Translations under genes and position numbers: made by a program
DNA from: Bradyrhizobium genosp. SA-3
GTDB lineage: Bacteria > Pseudomonadota > Alphaproteobacteria > Rhizobiales > Xanthobacteraceae
Length of the DNA stretch: 44,613 nt
Direction of reading: 5' to 3'
Assembly: GCF_004212635.1 (NCBI RefSeq)
Contig: NZ_PSRT01000072.1
Coordinates: forward strand, 1 to 44,613
The notes under the pieces: generated by a model
Database searches by the model: none
What the model was told of the DNA's origin: nothing
What the model saw: the letters and a program-made list of their open reading frames with translations, nothing else
Shown: in pieces, positions 15,055-24,657 of the stretch
Position numbering within the stretch: the first letter of the stretch is position 1
How the letters are laid out: every line of letters starts with the position of its first letter

Positions 15055-16191
15055 GTGAAGGCGCGCACGGTCAGGCTCTGGTCCGTGGTCCACACCTGGA
15101 CCAGCCTGATCTCGACCGTGTTCCTGCTGCTGCTCTGCCTGACCGGCCTGCCGCTGGTGTTCCACCACGAGATCGATGAGCTCCTGGGCTATGCCCCCCA
15201 GCCCGAAGCTCATGCGAGCGCGGCGCGCGCGACGCCGCAAGCCGTCGCCAAGGCCGCGCTCGCCGCCGATCCCGGCCGGGTGATGCAATATATCTCCTGG
15301 GACAAGGACGAGCCCGGGATCGTGATGGCCTTCACCAACAGCGCCCCTGACGGGGTTCCCGACAATGCGACGGTGCGAGCGTTCGACGCTGTCTCGGCCA
15401 AGCTGCTCGGGCCTGTCGGGGTCGGGCCGATGCTGATCGTGCTCAAGCTGCACACCGACATGTTCGCCGGCCAGGCCGGAAAACTGTTCCTCGGTGCGAT
15501 GGGGTTCTTGTTCGCCGTCGCCATCGTCTCGGGCGTGGTGCTGTATTGGCCGTTCACCCGCCGTCTGCGCTTTGCCACCGTCCGCGATCATGCCTCCCGC
15601 CGCGTGCGCTGGCTCGACTGGCACAACCTGATCGGCGTGGTGACGGTGGCCTGGGCGCTGGTGGTCGGGCTGACCGGCGTCGTCAACACCTGGGCCGAGC
15701 TGATGCTGAACCAGTGGAAGGCGACCGAGCTCGCCAGCATGGTCGCACCCTATGCCGGCAAGCCGCCGCCCGCGCATCTCGCCTCGCTCGATGATGTCGT
15801 CGCGCGCGCGAAGCGGGCGGCTCCCGGCATGGAGATCGCCTTCATCGCGTTTCCGGGCACGCCGTTCACATCCTCGCATCATTTCGCCGCCTTCATGCGG
15901 GGCGATACGGCCCTGACGGCGCGGCTGCTCAAGCCTGTCCTACTGGACGGCGAAAGCGGGGAGGTCGCCGACAGCCGGGCACTGCCGCTCTATCTGCAGG
16001 CGCTCTTGATCTCGCAGCCGCTGCATTTCGGCGACTACGGCGGCATGCCGCTCAAGGTGATCTGGGCCGCGCTCGACGTGCTCACGATCATCGTGATCGG
16101 CAGCGGCCTCTATCTCTGGCTGGCGCGGCGGCGGAAGCGGTCGTCCGCCCGCGCCGACGCATTCGCCAGACGAGTTCCGGTCCCGTCGTGA
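15055..16191 (+). CDS. PepSY-domain inner-membrane protein (PiuB-like, iron uptake associated)
   Basis: This 378-residue protein starts at GTG 15055, preceded by GAGGGGAGG. It has the PepSY-associated membrane layout: first helix LWSVVHTWTSLISTVFLLLL with the conserved His-Trp, extracytoplasmic PepSY region, then FLGAMGFLFAVAIVSGVVLY, LDWHNLIGVVTVAWALVVGL and the last helix near KVIWAALDVLTIIVIGSGLY. Relatives accompany TonB receptors; some act as inner-membrane ferric-siderophore reductases, and the His residues in the helices could hold heme. That role is inferred. It follows the receptor by 22 bases, and the next small membrane protein overlaps its stop. Confidence 0.9.
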   Translation: MKARTVRLWSVVHTWTSLISTVFLLLLCLTGLPLVFHHEIDELLGYAPQPEAHASAARATPQAVAKAALAADPGRVMQYISWDKDEPGIVMAFTNSAPDGVPDNATVRAFDAVSAKLLGPVGVGPMLIVLKLHTDMFAGQAGKLFLGAMGFLFAVAIVSGVVLYWPFTRRLRFATVRDHASRRVRWLDWHNLIGVVTVAWALVVGLTGVVNTWAELMLNQWKATELASMVAPYAGKPPPAHLASLDDVVARAKRAAPGMEIAFIAFPGTPFTSSHHFAAFMRGDTALTARLLKPVLLDGESGEVADSRALPLYLQALLISQPLHFGDYGGMPLKVIWAALDVLTIIVIGSGLYLWLARRRKRSSARADAFARRVPVPS

Positions 16192-16433
16192 TGCATGGCT
16201 CGCCCGACCGCTCGCGGCTGTGGATACGTGTCTTTGCTGCACCTATCCTGCTCGCGGCCGCCACCATCACCGGTCTTTTGGCGGCGCTGCTCTGGGGCAC
16301 GGTTGGCCAATATGTCGCCTGGGTGACGGTGGGAGCGCCTGTCCTGATTGTAATCTGGACTTTGCTGCGCCCCAGCCTAGATAAAGTGCGCCTTCCCAAT
16401 AATGGCCGTCACGGCCGAGCGCGCGTGGACTGA
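16191..16433 (+). CDS. Small two-helix membrane protein of the iron operon
   Basis: The 80-residue product starts with ATG overlapping the PepSY stop by one base (TGATG), so it is translationally coupled. Two hydrophobic spans are visible (FAAPILLAAATITGLLAALLW and VAWVTVGAPVLIVIWTLL), with a basic C-terminal tail (DKVRLPNNGRHGRARVD). Small membrane proteins beside PepSY genes in other bacteria include DUF3649-type members. I cannot say this belongs to that family. It is a probable accessory to the PepSY protein. Confidence 0.7.
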   Translation: MHGSPDRSRLWIRVFAAPILLAAATITGLLAALLWGTVGQYVAWVTVGAPVLIVIWTLLRPSLDKVRLPNNGRHGRARVD

Positions 16434-16540
16434 TCGGGGATCGCCCTTGCTGGGGCAGCTGATCTGCTCCATACCAGCGCGGGGTGATTCCGGGATTTCC
16501 ACCGTTCTGGGAGCGGCAAAGGGCCTGAAAACAGCGTGTC

Positions 16541-16568
16541 TTGCGCCCATTGGTGCACTGCGCTAAGG
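16541..16568 (+). promoter_or_regulatory. Candidate promoter of the nuo operon
   Basis: TTGCGC (16541) and CTAAGG (16563) are spaced by 16 bases in the 200-base gap before nuoA. They resemble alphaproteobacterial housekeeping -35 and -10 elements. This would give a leader of about 60 bases. The rest of the gap shows no other strong signal. Confidence 0.35.
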
Positions 16569-16634
16569 CTCAGAATAATTCCAAATCGGACGAATCCGTG
16601 GCTGTCCCGAGGCTGCGGGAAAAAGGGCTCGTCA

Positions 16635-17000
16635 ATGAGCGGCATTCTACAGAACTATCTTCCACTCGTCGTCTTTATAGGGGTCGCGGGCCTCATCGGC
16701 CTCGTGCTGCTGATCGCGCCCTTCATCGTGGCGTTCCAGCAGCCGGACCCGGAAAAACTGTCGGCGTATGAGTGCGGTTTCAACGCCTTCGACGACGCCC
16801 GCATGAAGTTCGACGTCCGCTTCTACCTGGTCGCCATCCTCTTCATCATCTTCGACCTCGAGGTGGCGTTCCTGTTTCCGTGGGCGGTGGCGTTCGGCAA
16901 GCTTGGCGCGACCGGCTTCTGGTCCATGGTGGTGTTCCTCGCCGTGCTGACGGTCGGGTTCGCCTATGAATGGAAGAAAGGGGCACTGGAATGGGATTGA
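16635..17000 (+). CDS. nuoA: NADH-quinone oxidoreductase subunit A
   Basis: The 121-residue protein has three membrane helices (LPLVVFIGVAGLIGLVLLIA, LVAILFIIFDLEVAFLFPWA, MVVFLAVLTVGFAYEWKKG). It also has the family loop KLSAYECGFNAFDDARMKFD, whose Cys marks the TM1-2 loop near the quinone site. NuoA links the peripheral and membrane arms of complex I. It is the first gene of the operon. Its last ten bases overlap nuoB. The start at 16635 has AGGGCTC upstream; a longer open frame from 16536 is not supported by the family. Confidence 0.97.
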   Translation: MSGILQNYLPLVVFIGVAGLIGLVLLIAPFIVAFQQPDPEKLSAYECGFNAFDDARMKFDVRFYLVAILFIIFDLEVAFLFPWAVAFGKLGATGFWSMVVFLAVLTVGFAYEWKKGALEWD

Positions 17001-17581
17001 ACCCTCCTACTCAGTCCTTGGCTCCGGTCGTCGCGCCGGCAGCGAAGGGCATTCTCGATCCATCGACCGGCAAGCCGGTCGGGGCGAATGATCCGTTCTT
17101 CCTCGAGGTCAAGCACGAGCTGTCCGACAAGGGCTTCTTCGTCGCGGCCACCGATGATCTCATCACCTGGGCGCGCACCGGCTCGCTGATGTGGATGACC
17201 TTTGGTCTCGCCTGCTGCGCGGTCGAGATGATGCAGGTCTCGATGCCGCGCTACGACGTCGAGCGCTTCGGCTTCGCGCCGCGTGCCTCGCCGCGTCAGT
17301 CCGACGTCATGATCGTCGCGGGCACCCTGACCAACAAGATGGCACCGGCGCTGCGCAAGGTCTACGACCAGATGCCCGAGCCGCGCTACGTCATCTCGAT
17401 GGGCTCCTGCGCCAATGGCGGGGGCTACTATCACTATTCCTACTCGGTCGTGCGCGGCTGCGACCGCATCGTGCCGATCGACATCTACGTGCCGGGCTGC
17501 CCGCCTACGGCGGAAGCGCTGCTCTACGGCGTGCTGCTGCTGCAGAAGAAGATCCGCCGCACCGGCACCATCGAACGCTAA
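16991..17581 (+). CDS. nuoB: NADH-quinone oxidoreductase subunit B
   Basis: This 196-residue peripheral-arm subunit holds cluster N2, the last iron-sulfur cluster before quinone. The ligand motifs are visible: LACCAVEMMQ with adjacent Cys, GSCANGGGYY and PGCPPTAEALLYG. The N-terminal extension (MGLNPPTQSLAPVVAPAAKG) is longer than in enterobacteria, as in other alphaproteobacteria. The ATG at 16991 overlaps nuoA by ten bases, and its ribosome-binding site lies inside nuoA. Confidence 0.97.
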   Translation: MGLNPPTQSLAPVVAPAAKGILDPSTGKPVGANDPFFLEVKHELSDKGFFVAATDDLITWARTGSLMWMTFGLACCAVEMMQVSMPRYDVERFGFAPRASPRQSDVMIVAGTLTNKMAPALRKVYDQMPEPRYVISMGSCANGGGYYHYSYSVVRGCDRIVPIDIYVPGCPPTAEALLYGVLLLQKKIRRTGTIER

Positions 17582-17592
17582 GGTTTTACGTC

Positions 17593-18204
17593 ATGGACGA
17601 CGCCAAGCTCGACGCCCTGGGGCAGACGATCGTTAGCGCGCTTCCGGGCGCCGCTACCGGTCACTCGGTGGCCTTCAACCAGCTCACGGTAGACGTCGAG
17701 GCCGCCAAGATCGTCGAGGTGGTCAAGTACCTGCGCGACGATCCGAACTGCCGCTTCGTCAACATCACCGACATCACGGCGGTGGACTATCCGGATCGCG
17801 AGAAGCGTTTCGACGTGATCTATCACTTCCTGTCCCCGACGCTGAACACGCGGGTCCGGCTCAAGGCCCAAGCCGACGAGACCACGCAGGTGCCGTCGCT
17901 GATCGACGAATTCCCCGGCGCCGACTGGTTCGAGCGCGAGGCCTACGACCTCTACGGTGTGTTCTTCGTCGGCCATCCCGACATGCGCCGCATCCTCACC
18001 GATTACGGTTTCGAGGGCCATCCGCTGCGCAAGGATTTCCCGCTTACCGGCTTCGTCGAGGTTCGCTACGACGACCAGGAGAAGCGCGTGGTGTACGAGC
18101 CTGTCAGGCTCAACCAGGAGTTCCGCAAGTTCGATTTCCTCTCGCCGTGGGAAGGGGCGGACTATCCGTTGCCGGGGGATGAAAAAGCGGGGCCGAAGAG
18201 CTGA
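17593..18204 (+). CDS. nuoC: NADH-quinone oxidoreductase subunit C
   Basis: The 203-residue protein is the 30-kDa subunit of the complex I connecting fragment. It has no cofactor. The family signature is FEREAYDLYGVFFVGHPDMR, followed by RILTDYGFEGHPLRKDFPLT. Here nuoC is separate from nuoD, unlike the fused nuoCD of E. coli. It starts 11 bases after nuoB, and two bases separate it from nuoD. Confidence 0.97.
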   Translation: MDDAKLDALGQTIVSALPGAATGHSVAFNQLTVDVEAAKIVEVVKYLRDDPNCRFVNITDITAVDYPDREKRFDVIYHFLSPTLNTRVRLKAQADETTQVPSLIDEFPGADWFEREAYDLYGVFFVGHPDMRRILTDYGFEGHPLRKDFPLTGFVEVRYDDQEKRVVYEPVRLNQEFRKFDFLSPWEGADYPLPGDEKAGPKS

Positions 18205-18206
18205 TC

Positions 18207-19403
18207 ATGAACGAGCAACCGCAGAATCTCCGTAACTTCACCATCAATTTCGGCCCGCAGCATCCGGCGGCGCACGGCGTGTTGCGGCTGGTGCTGGAGC
18301 TCGACGGCGAAGTCGTCGAGCGCGTCGATCCGCATATCGGCCTGCTTCATCGCGGCACCGAAAAGCTGATCGAGCAGAAGACTTACCTGCAGGCGATCCC
18401 ATATTTCGACCGGCTCGACTACGTCGCGCCGATGAACCAGGAGCATGCCTTCTGCTTAGCCGCCGAAAAGCTGCTCGGCACCGAGGTGCCGCGCCGCGGC
18501 CAGCTGATCCGCGTGCTCTATTGCGAGATCGGCCGCATCCTGTCGCATCTGCTCAACGTCACCACGCAGGCGATGGACGTCGGCGCGCTGACCCCGCCGC
18601 TGTGGGGTTTCGAAGAGCGCGAGAAGCTGATGGTGTTCTACGAGCGCGCTTCGGGCAGCCGTATGCATGCAGCCTTCTTCCGCGTCGGCGGCGTGCATCA
18701 GGACCTGCCGCAGAAGCTGGTCGACGACATCGAGGCCTGGTGCGATCCGTTCCTGAAAGTGGTCGACGACCTCGATCGCCTGCTCACCGGCAACCGCATC
18801 TTCAAGCAGCGCAACGTCGACATCGGCGTCGTGCCGCTCAAGCAAGCCTGGGAGTGGGGCTTCTCGGGCGTGATGGTGCGCGGCTCGGGCGCGGCCTGGG
18901 ACCTGCGCAAGTCGCAGCCCTATGAATGCTACGCCGAGATGGATTTCGACATTCCGATCGGCAAGAACGGCGACTGCTACGATCGCTACCTGATCCGCAT
19001 GGAAGAGATGCGCCAGTCCGTGCGCATCATGAAGCAGTGCATCCAGAAGCTGAATGCGCCTGAGGGGAAGGGCCCCGTCGTCGTCGCCGACAACAAGGTC
19101 GCGCCGCCGCGCCGTGGCGAGATGAAGCGCTCGATGGAAGCGCTGATCCACCACTTCAAGCTCTACACCGAAGGCGTCCACGTGCCGGCCGGCGAGGTCT
19201 ATGCCGCGGTCGAGGCGCCCAAGGGCGAGTTCGGCGTCTATCTCGTCTCCGACGGCACCAACAAGCCCTACAAGTGCAAGATCCGTGCGCCGGGCTTTGC
19301 CCATCTGCAGGCGATGGACCACATCTGCCGCGGCCATCTGCTGGCCGACGTCTCGGCGATCCTCGGCTCGCTCGATATCGTGTTCGGAGAGGTCGATCGG
19401 TGA
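18207..19403 (+). CDS. nuoD: NADH-quinone oxidoreductase subunit D
   Basis: This 398-residue subunit forms the quinone-reduction chamber with NuoB. The start has FGPQHPAAHGVLRLVLELDG. The quinone-site His is within QHPAAHG, and other family blocks include HIGLLHRGTEKLIE, DRLDYVAPMNQEHAF and the C-terminal MDHICRGHLLADVSAILGS. In the mitochondrial orthologue NDUFS2, an Arg is dimethylated by NDUFAF7 during assembly. The stop (TGA at 19401) overlaps the start of the next gene, an FkbM methyltransferase, by one base. Confidence 0.97.
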   Translation: MNEQPQNLRNFTINFGPQHPAAHGVLRLVLELDGEVVERVDPHIGLLHRGTEKLIEQKTYLQAIPYFDRLDYVAPMNQEHAFCLAAEKLLGTEVPRRGQLIRVLYCEIGRILSHLLNVTTQAMDVGALTPPLWGFEEREKLMVFYERASGSRMHAAFFRVGGVHQDLPQKLVDDIEAWCDPFLKVVDDLDRLLTGNRIFKQRNVDIGVVPLKQAWEWGFSGVMVRGSGAAWDLRKSQPYECYAEMDFDIPIGKNGDCYDRYLIRMEEMRQSVRIMKQCIQKLNAPEGKGPVVVADNKVAPPRRGEMKRSMEALIHHFKLYTEGVHVPAGEVYAAVEAPKGEFGVYLVSDGTNKPYKCKIRAPGFAHLQAMDHICRGHLLADVSAILGSLDIVFGEVDR

Positions 19404-20395
19404 TGGCGCAGGCGCCAATCCAGTTTGACCGTGCCTCGGGGGCCCTTGAAGGGGCCAACCTGTGGGAGCGGACGGCTGCCTTGGCGCTGGTGACGGGATC
19501 GAAGATCTCGTCGCGCTTCTCGCATATGGGCTACATCGCCTGCGCCAATTTGCTGGCGAAGACGCTGCCGAAGCGCAACATCGCGATCAGGCTCAATCCC
19601 GACGCCGTGTTCGAGTTCCCCTATGGCGACGGCTATTGGAGCAAGCTGCTCAACCGCTCCTACAACTACGAAGACGAGCTCGAGCTGCTGTTTTCCGACT
19701 CCGTCGACGTCGACTACACGCTGCTCGATTGCGGCGCCAATTACGGCTACTGGTCGGTGCTGGTGTCGAGCAGGCCGTTCGGTTCGCACAAGGCGATCGC
19801 GATCGAGCCGTCGGGCCAGAACTATCCGAAGCTCGCCAACAACGCCCGCATCAACGAGGGCCGCTTCGAGACGATGAAATGCGCGATTGGCGCAGCCCGC
19901 GGCACCGCGCGCTTGTCCGGCACCAAGCATGAAGCCTTCAGCATCGCCGGCGATCCCTCAGTGGGCGGCGAGGAGGTGCCTGTCATCGCGCTCGACAACC
20001 TGATCGACGACGGCAAGGTTGCCGCCAGCGGCAAGTATCTGATCAAGCTCGACGTCGAGGGCGTCGAGATCGAGGCGATCAAGGGCGGTGCCCGGCTGCT
20101 CCAGGCCGACAGCGTCATCATGTGCGAGGAGCACGGCAGCGACCGCTCCCATGCGGTGTCGCGCTACATCCTCGAGCAGACCCCGCTGAAGCTGATCGTG
20201 TTCGATCCGCGCAGCAACCGGATGGAGACCGTGACCGAGCTGTCGATCCTCGACCGCATCAAGGTCTCGACCCACGTCGGCTACAACGTTTTCGGCACCG
20301 CAAGCGCATTCTGGCAGGACAGGATCGATGCCCTGAATGCCAAGAACCTGAATGCCAAGAATCTGAATGCCAAGTCCGCGCGCCGCATGCAGTGA
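19403..20395 (+). CDS. FkbM-family methyltransferase inserted between nuoD and nuoE
   Basis: This 330-residue protein has a class I methyltransferase core of the FkbM type. Motif I is LLDCGANYGYWSVL (107-120), the strand-2 acidic motif is AIEPSGQNYPKLANN (133-147), and the FkbM hallmark is LIKLDVEGVEIEAIKGG (213-229). The N-terminal 100 residues are less typical (WERTAALALVTGSKISSRFS). The C-terminus carries a short tandem repeat (LNAKN LNAKN LNAKS, 311-325). The ATG at 19403 shares a base with the nuoD stop, so the two are translationally coupled, and nuoE follows 12 bases after its stop. FkbM enzymes usually O-methylate small molecules or sugars. Modification of a complex I subunit or its quinone is a location-based hypothesis only. 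Confidence 0.9.
   Translation: MAQAPIQFDRASGALEGANLWERTAALALVTGSKISSRFSHMGYIACANLLAKTLPKRNIAIRLNPDAVFEFPYGDGYWSKLLNRSYNYEDELELLFSDSVDVDYTLLDCGANYGYWSVLVSSRPFGSHKAIAIEPSGQNYPKLANNARINEGRFETMKCAIGAARGTARLSGTKHEAFSIAGDPSVGGEEVPVIALDNLIDDGKVAASGKYLIKLDVEGVEIEAIKGGARLLQADSVIMCEEHGSDRSHAVSRYILEQTPLKLIVFDPRSNRMETVTELSILDRIKVSTHVGYNVFGTASAFWQDRIDALNAKNLNAKNLNAKSARRMQ
20333..20377 (+). repeat. Three tandem 15-bp repeats at the FkbM gene 3' end
   Basis: The unit CTGAATGCCAAGAAY occurs at 20333, 20348 and 20363. The last copy ends TCC. It encodes repeated Leu-Asn-Ala-Lys-Asn. The near-identical units, including synonymous positions, point to recent slippage-type expansion. Confidence 0.85.
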
Positions 20396-20407
20396 GAGAT
20401 TGAAGAG

Positions 20408-21019
20408 ATGTCCGTTCGCCGATTAGCACCGAAGGAAGTCCAGCCCGCGAGCTTTGCGTTCACGGAGGAGAACCTCGCATTCGCGCGGCAGCAGATCGCG
20501 AAATATCCGGCCGGACGCCAGGCCTCCGCAGTCATCGCCATTCTTTGGCGCGCGCAGGAGCAGAACGAGGGCTGGGTCTCGGAAGCCGCGATCCGCGTCA
20601 TCGCCGACATGCTCGACATGCCCTATATCCGCGTGCTCGAAGTTGCGACCTTCTACACGATGTTCCAGCTCGCCCCCGTCGGCAAGAAGGCCCACGTCCA
20701 GGTTTGCGGCACCACGCCGTGCCGCCTGCGCGGCGCCGAGGATCTGATCCATGTCTGCGAGCACCGCATCCATCACGAGCCCTTCCATCTCTCCAAGGAC
20801 GGTAATTTCAGCTGGGAGGAGGTCGAGTGCCTGGGCGCCTGCGTGAACGCGCCGATGGTGCTGATCGGCAAGGACACCTATGAGGACCTGACCAAGGAGA
20901 GTTTTGGCAAGGTGCTCGACGGTTTTGCTTCGGGCAATCCGCCCAAGCCCGGCCCGCAGAACGGCCGCCAGTTCTCGGCGCCGATCACCGGGCCGACCAC
21001 GCTGAAGGAGATCACCTGA
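20408..21019 (+). CDS. nuoE: NADH-quinone oxidoreductase subunit E
   Basis: The 203-residue thioredoxin-like subunit holds the 2Fe-2S cluster N1a. Its four ligands are in VQVCGTTPCRLRG (Cys about 100 and 105) and VECLGACVNAPMV (Cys about 141 and 145). Upstream are the family blocks VSEAAIRVIADMLDMPYIRV and ATFYTMFQLAPVGK. The C-terminal tail of about 35 residues (NPPKPGPQNGRQFSAPITGP) is longer than in E. coli, as in rhizobia. It ends in TGATG, overlapping a possible start of the small membrane gene. Confidence 0.97.
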   Translation: MSVRRLAPKEVQPASFAFTEENLAFARQQIAKYPAGRQASAVIAILWRAQEQNEGWVSEAAIRVIADMLDMPYIRVLEVATFYTMFQLAPVGKKAHVQVCGTTPCRLRGAEDLIHVCEHRIHHEPFHLSKDGNFSWEEVECLGACVNAPMVLIGKDTYEDLTKESFGKVLDGFASGNPPKPGPQNGRQFSAPITGPTTLKEIT

Positions 21020-21060
21020 TGCGTGATCTCTCGTCACCTTCAGTGCAGGGGAGCGGTGCC

Positions 21061-21225
21061 ATGAAGAAGTGGGGCTTCATCGCGATGCATGCTGCGGTGG
21101 CGGCCATTTTCATTTTCCTGCTACAGCGTTTCATCCTGAACGCGTCGCTGGAATCCAGTCTGCTCTGGGCGCTGACCTTCGCCGTCTGCGCCGCCGGACT
21201 TGCCTACAAGCAGTCCAATCGTTGA
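21061..21225 (+). CDS. Small membrane protein between nuoE and nuoF
   Basis: From ATG 21061 the product is 54 residues (MKKWGFIAMHAAVAAIFIFL at the start). It has two hydrophobic segments, about residues 5-22 and 30-47 (SLLWALTFAVCAAGLAYKQ), joined by QRFILNASLES. AGGGGAG lies eight bases before this ATG. An ATG at 21019, overlapping the nuoE stop, would add 14 polar residues. nuoF starts 15 bases after its stop, so it is inside the operon. Small unassigned genes between nuo genes are known in Paracoccus denitrificans (the URFs). I do not recognise a family. It could be an accessory subunit or assembly factor. Confidence 0.72.
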   Translation: MKKWGFIAMHAAVAAIFIFLLQRFILNASLESSLLWALTFAVCAAGLAYKQSNR

Positions 21226-21240
21226 TCGGAAAGCACTGAT

Positions 21241-22566
<1,326 letters not shown>

Positions 22567-22571
22567 GATAA

Positions 22572-24647
22572 ATGACCAAGCTCATCATCGACGGCAAAGA
22601 GATCGATGTGCCCGCCGAGTACACGCTGCTCCAGGCGTGCGAGGCTGCGGGCGCCGAGATTCCGCGCTTCTGCTATCACGAGCGGCTGTCGATCGCCGGC
22701 AATTGCCGGATGTGTCTCGTCGAAGTGAAGGGCGGCCCGAAGCCGGTCGCGAGCTGCGCCTGGGGCGTGCGCGACTGCCGTCCGGGTCCCAAGGGCGAGC
22801 CGCCGGAGATCTCGACGCGTTCGCCGATGGTGAAGAAGGCGCGCGAAGGCGTGATGGAATTCCTTCTCATCAACCATCCGCTGGACTGCCCGATCTGCGA
22901 TCAGGGCGGCGAGTGCGACCTCCAGGACCAGGCGATGGGCTACGGTGTCGACACCAGCCGTTTCGCCGAGAACAAGCGCGCGGTCGAGGACAAATATCTC
23001 GGCGCGCTGGTCAAGACCTCGATGAACCGTTGCATCCAGTGCACGCGCTGCGTCCGCTTCTCGGCGGAAGTCGCCGGCGCGCCCGAGATGGGTGCGACCG
23101 GCCGCGGCGAGGACATGGAGATCACGACCTATCTCGAGCATGCGCTGACATCGGAATTGCAGGGCAATCTCGTCGACATCTGTCCGGTCGGCGCGCTGAC
23201 CTCGAAGCCTTATGCCTTCGCCGCGCGCCCCTGGGAGCTCGGCAAGACCCAGTCGATCGACGTGATGGATGGCCTGGGATCGGCGATCCGCGTCGATACC
23301 CGCGGCCGCGAGGTGATGCGTATCCTGCCGCGCATCAATGAGGCCGTGAACGAGGAGTGGATCTCCGACAAAACCCGCCACGTCGTCGACGGCTTGCGCA
23401 CCCAGCGCCTCGACCGGCCCTATATCCGTGAAGCCGGCAAGCTGCGTGCGGCGAGCTGGCCCGAGGCCTTCGCCGCGATCGCGGCCAAGGCGGGGCGCAC
23501 CGACGGCAAGCGCATCGGTGCGATCGCCGGCGACCTCGCCGGTGTCGAGGAGATGTTCGCGCTGAAGGACCTGCTCGCCAAATACGGCTCGGGCAATCTG
23601 GCGGTGCAGGGCGGCGACGCCTTCGATCCCGCGTTCGGCCGCGGCTCCTACATCTTCAACCCGACGCTCGCAGGCGTGGAGCAGGCCGACGCGCTGCTCA
23701 TCATTGGCGCCAATCCGCGCAAAGAGGCGGCCGTGTTCAACGCCCGCATCCGCAAGCGCTGGCGCGCCGGCGGCTTCAAGATCGGTGTGATCGGCGCCAA
23801 GGCCGACCTGACCTACGACTATGACCATCTCGGCGCGGGCACTGAGACGCTCGGCGATCTCGCGGCCGGCAAGCACTCCTTCATGGAGGTGCTGAAGAAC
23901 GCCAAGCACCCGATCGTCCTGGTCGGCGCGGGCGCGACCTCGCGTCACGACGGCGCCGCCATTCTCGCCGCGAGCGCCAAGCTTGCGCTCGATGTCGGTG
24001 CGGCCAAGGACGGCTGGAACGGTTTTGGCGTGCTGCACGAGACCGCCTCGCGCGTCGGTGCGCTCGATATCGGCTTCTCCGCCACGGCGGGCGGGCTGAA
24101 CGCGGCACAGATGACGACATTCGGAACGCTCGATCTGTTGTTCCTGTTAGGGGCCGATGAGATCAAGGCGCCGGATGGCACCTTCGTCGTCTATATCGGT
24201 ACCCATGGCGACCGCGGCGCGCACCGCGCCGACGTGATCCTGCCTGCAGCGGCCTACACCGAGAAGTCCGCGATCTACGTCAACACCGAAGGCCGTGTGC
24301 AGATGACCGGCCGCGCCGCGTTCCCGCCGGGCGAAGCCCGCGAGGACTGGGCGATCATCCGCGCGCTGTCGGAAGCGCTCGGTAAGAAGCTCGGCTATGA
24401 CTCGCTTGCCGCCCTGCGTCAGGCGATCTTCAAGGCCGTGCCGCATCTGATCCGTCTCGACCAGATCGAGGCCGGCACCGCCGACCAGATCAAGAAGCTG
24501 GCGGGGAAGGGCGGCTCGCCGGAGAAGGCGCCGTTCAAGCCTCTGGTCGAGGACTTCTACCTGACCAACCCAATCGCGCGTGCGTCCGCCGTGATGGCGG
24601 AATGCTCGCGCCTCGCCTCCGGGCACATGCTGACCGCAGCGGAGTGA
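22572..24647 (+). CDS. nuoG: NADH-quinone oxidoreductase subunit G
   Basis: This 691-residue iron-sulfur subunit has an N-terminal 2Fe-2S domain (PRFCYHERLSIAGNCRMCLV, then VASCAW). The His/Cys site of cluster N5 reads NHPLDCPICDQGGECDLQD. The next 4Fe-4S site is MNRCIQCTRCVRF with GNLVDICPVGAL. A molybdopterin-oxidoreductase-like domain without cofactor follows to the C-terminus. Its length matches the mitochondrial 75-kDa subunit type rather than the longer E. coli form. It starts five bases after nuoF and is followed by nuoH after ten bases. Confidence 0.97.
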   Translation: MTKLIIDGKEIDVPAEYTLLQACEAAGAEIPRFCYHERLSIAGNCRMCLVEVKGGPKPVASCAWGVRDCRPGPKGEPPEISTRSPMVKKAREGVMEFLLINHPLDCPICDQGGECDLQDQAMGYGVDTSRFAENKRAVEDKYLGALVKTSMNRCIQCTRCVRFSAEVAGAPEMGATGRGEDMEITTYLEHALTSELQGNLVDICPVGALTSKPYAFAARPWELGKTQSIDVMDGLGSAIRVDTRGREVMRILPRINEAVNEEWISDKTRHVVDGLRTQRLDRPYIREAGKLRAASWPEAFAAIAAKAGRTDGKRIGAIAGDLAGVEEMFALKDLLAKYGSGNLAVQGGDAFDPAFGRGSYIFNPTLAGVEQADALLIIGANPRKEAAVFNARIRKRWRAGGFKIGVIGAKADLTYDYDHLGAGTETLGDLAAGKHSFMEVLKNAKHPIVLVGAGATSRHDGAAILAASAKLALDVGAAKDGWNGFGVLHETASRVGALDIGFSATAGGLNAAQMTTFGTLDLLFLLGADEIKAPDGTFVVYIGTHGDRGAHRADVILPAAAYTEKSAIYVNTEGRVQMTGRAAFPPGEAREDWAIIRALSEALGKKLGYDSLAALRQAIFKAVPHLIRLDQIEAGTADQIKKLAGKGGSPEKAPFKPLVEDFYLTNPIARASAVMAECSRLASGHMLTAAE

Positions 24648-24657
24648 GCGTGATCTG

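Noticed and set aside
20333..20377. Possible CRISPR-like repeat array
   Set aside because: The repeats are directly tandem with no spacers and encode part of a protein. No CRISPR array or cas gene is seen anywhere in the window.
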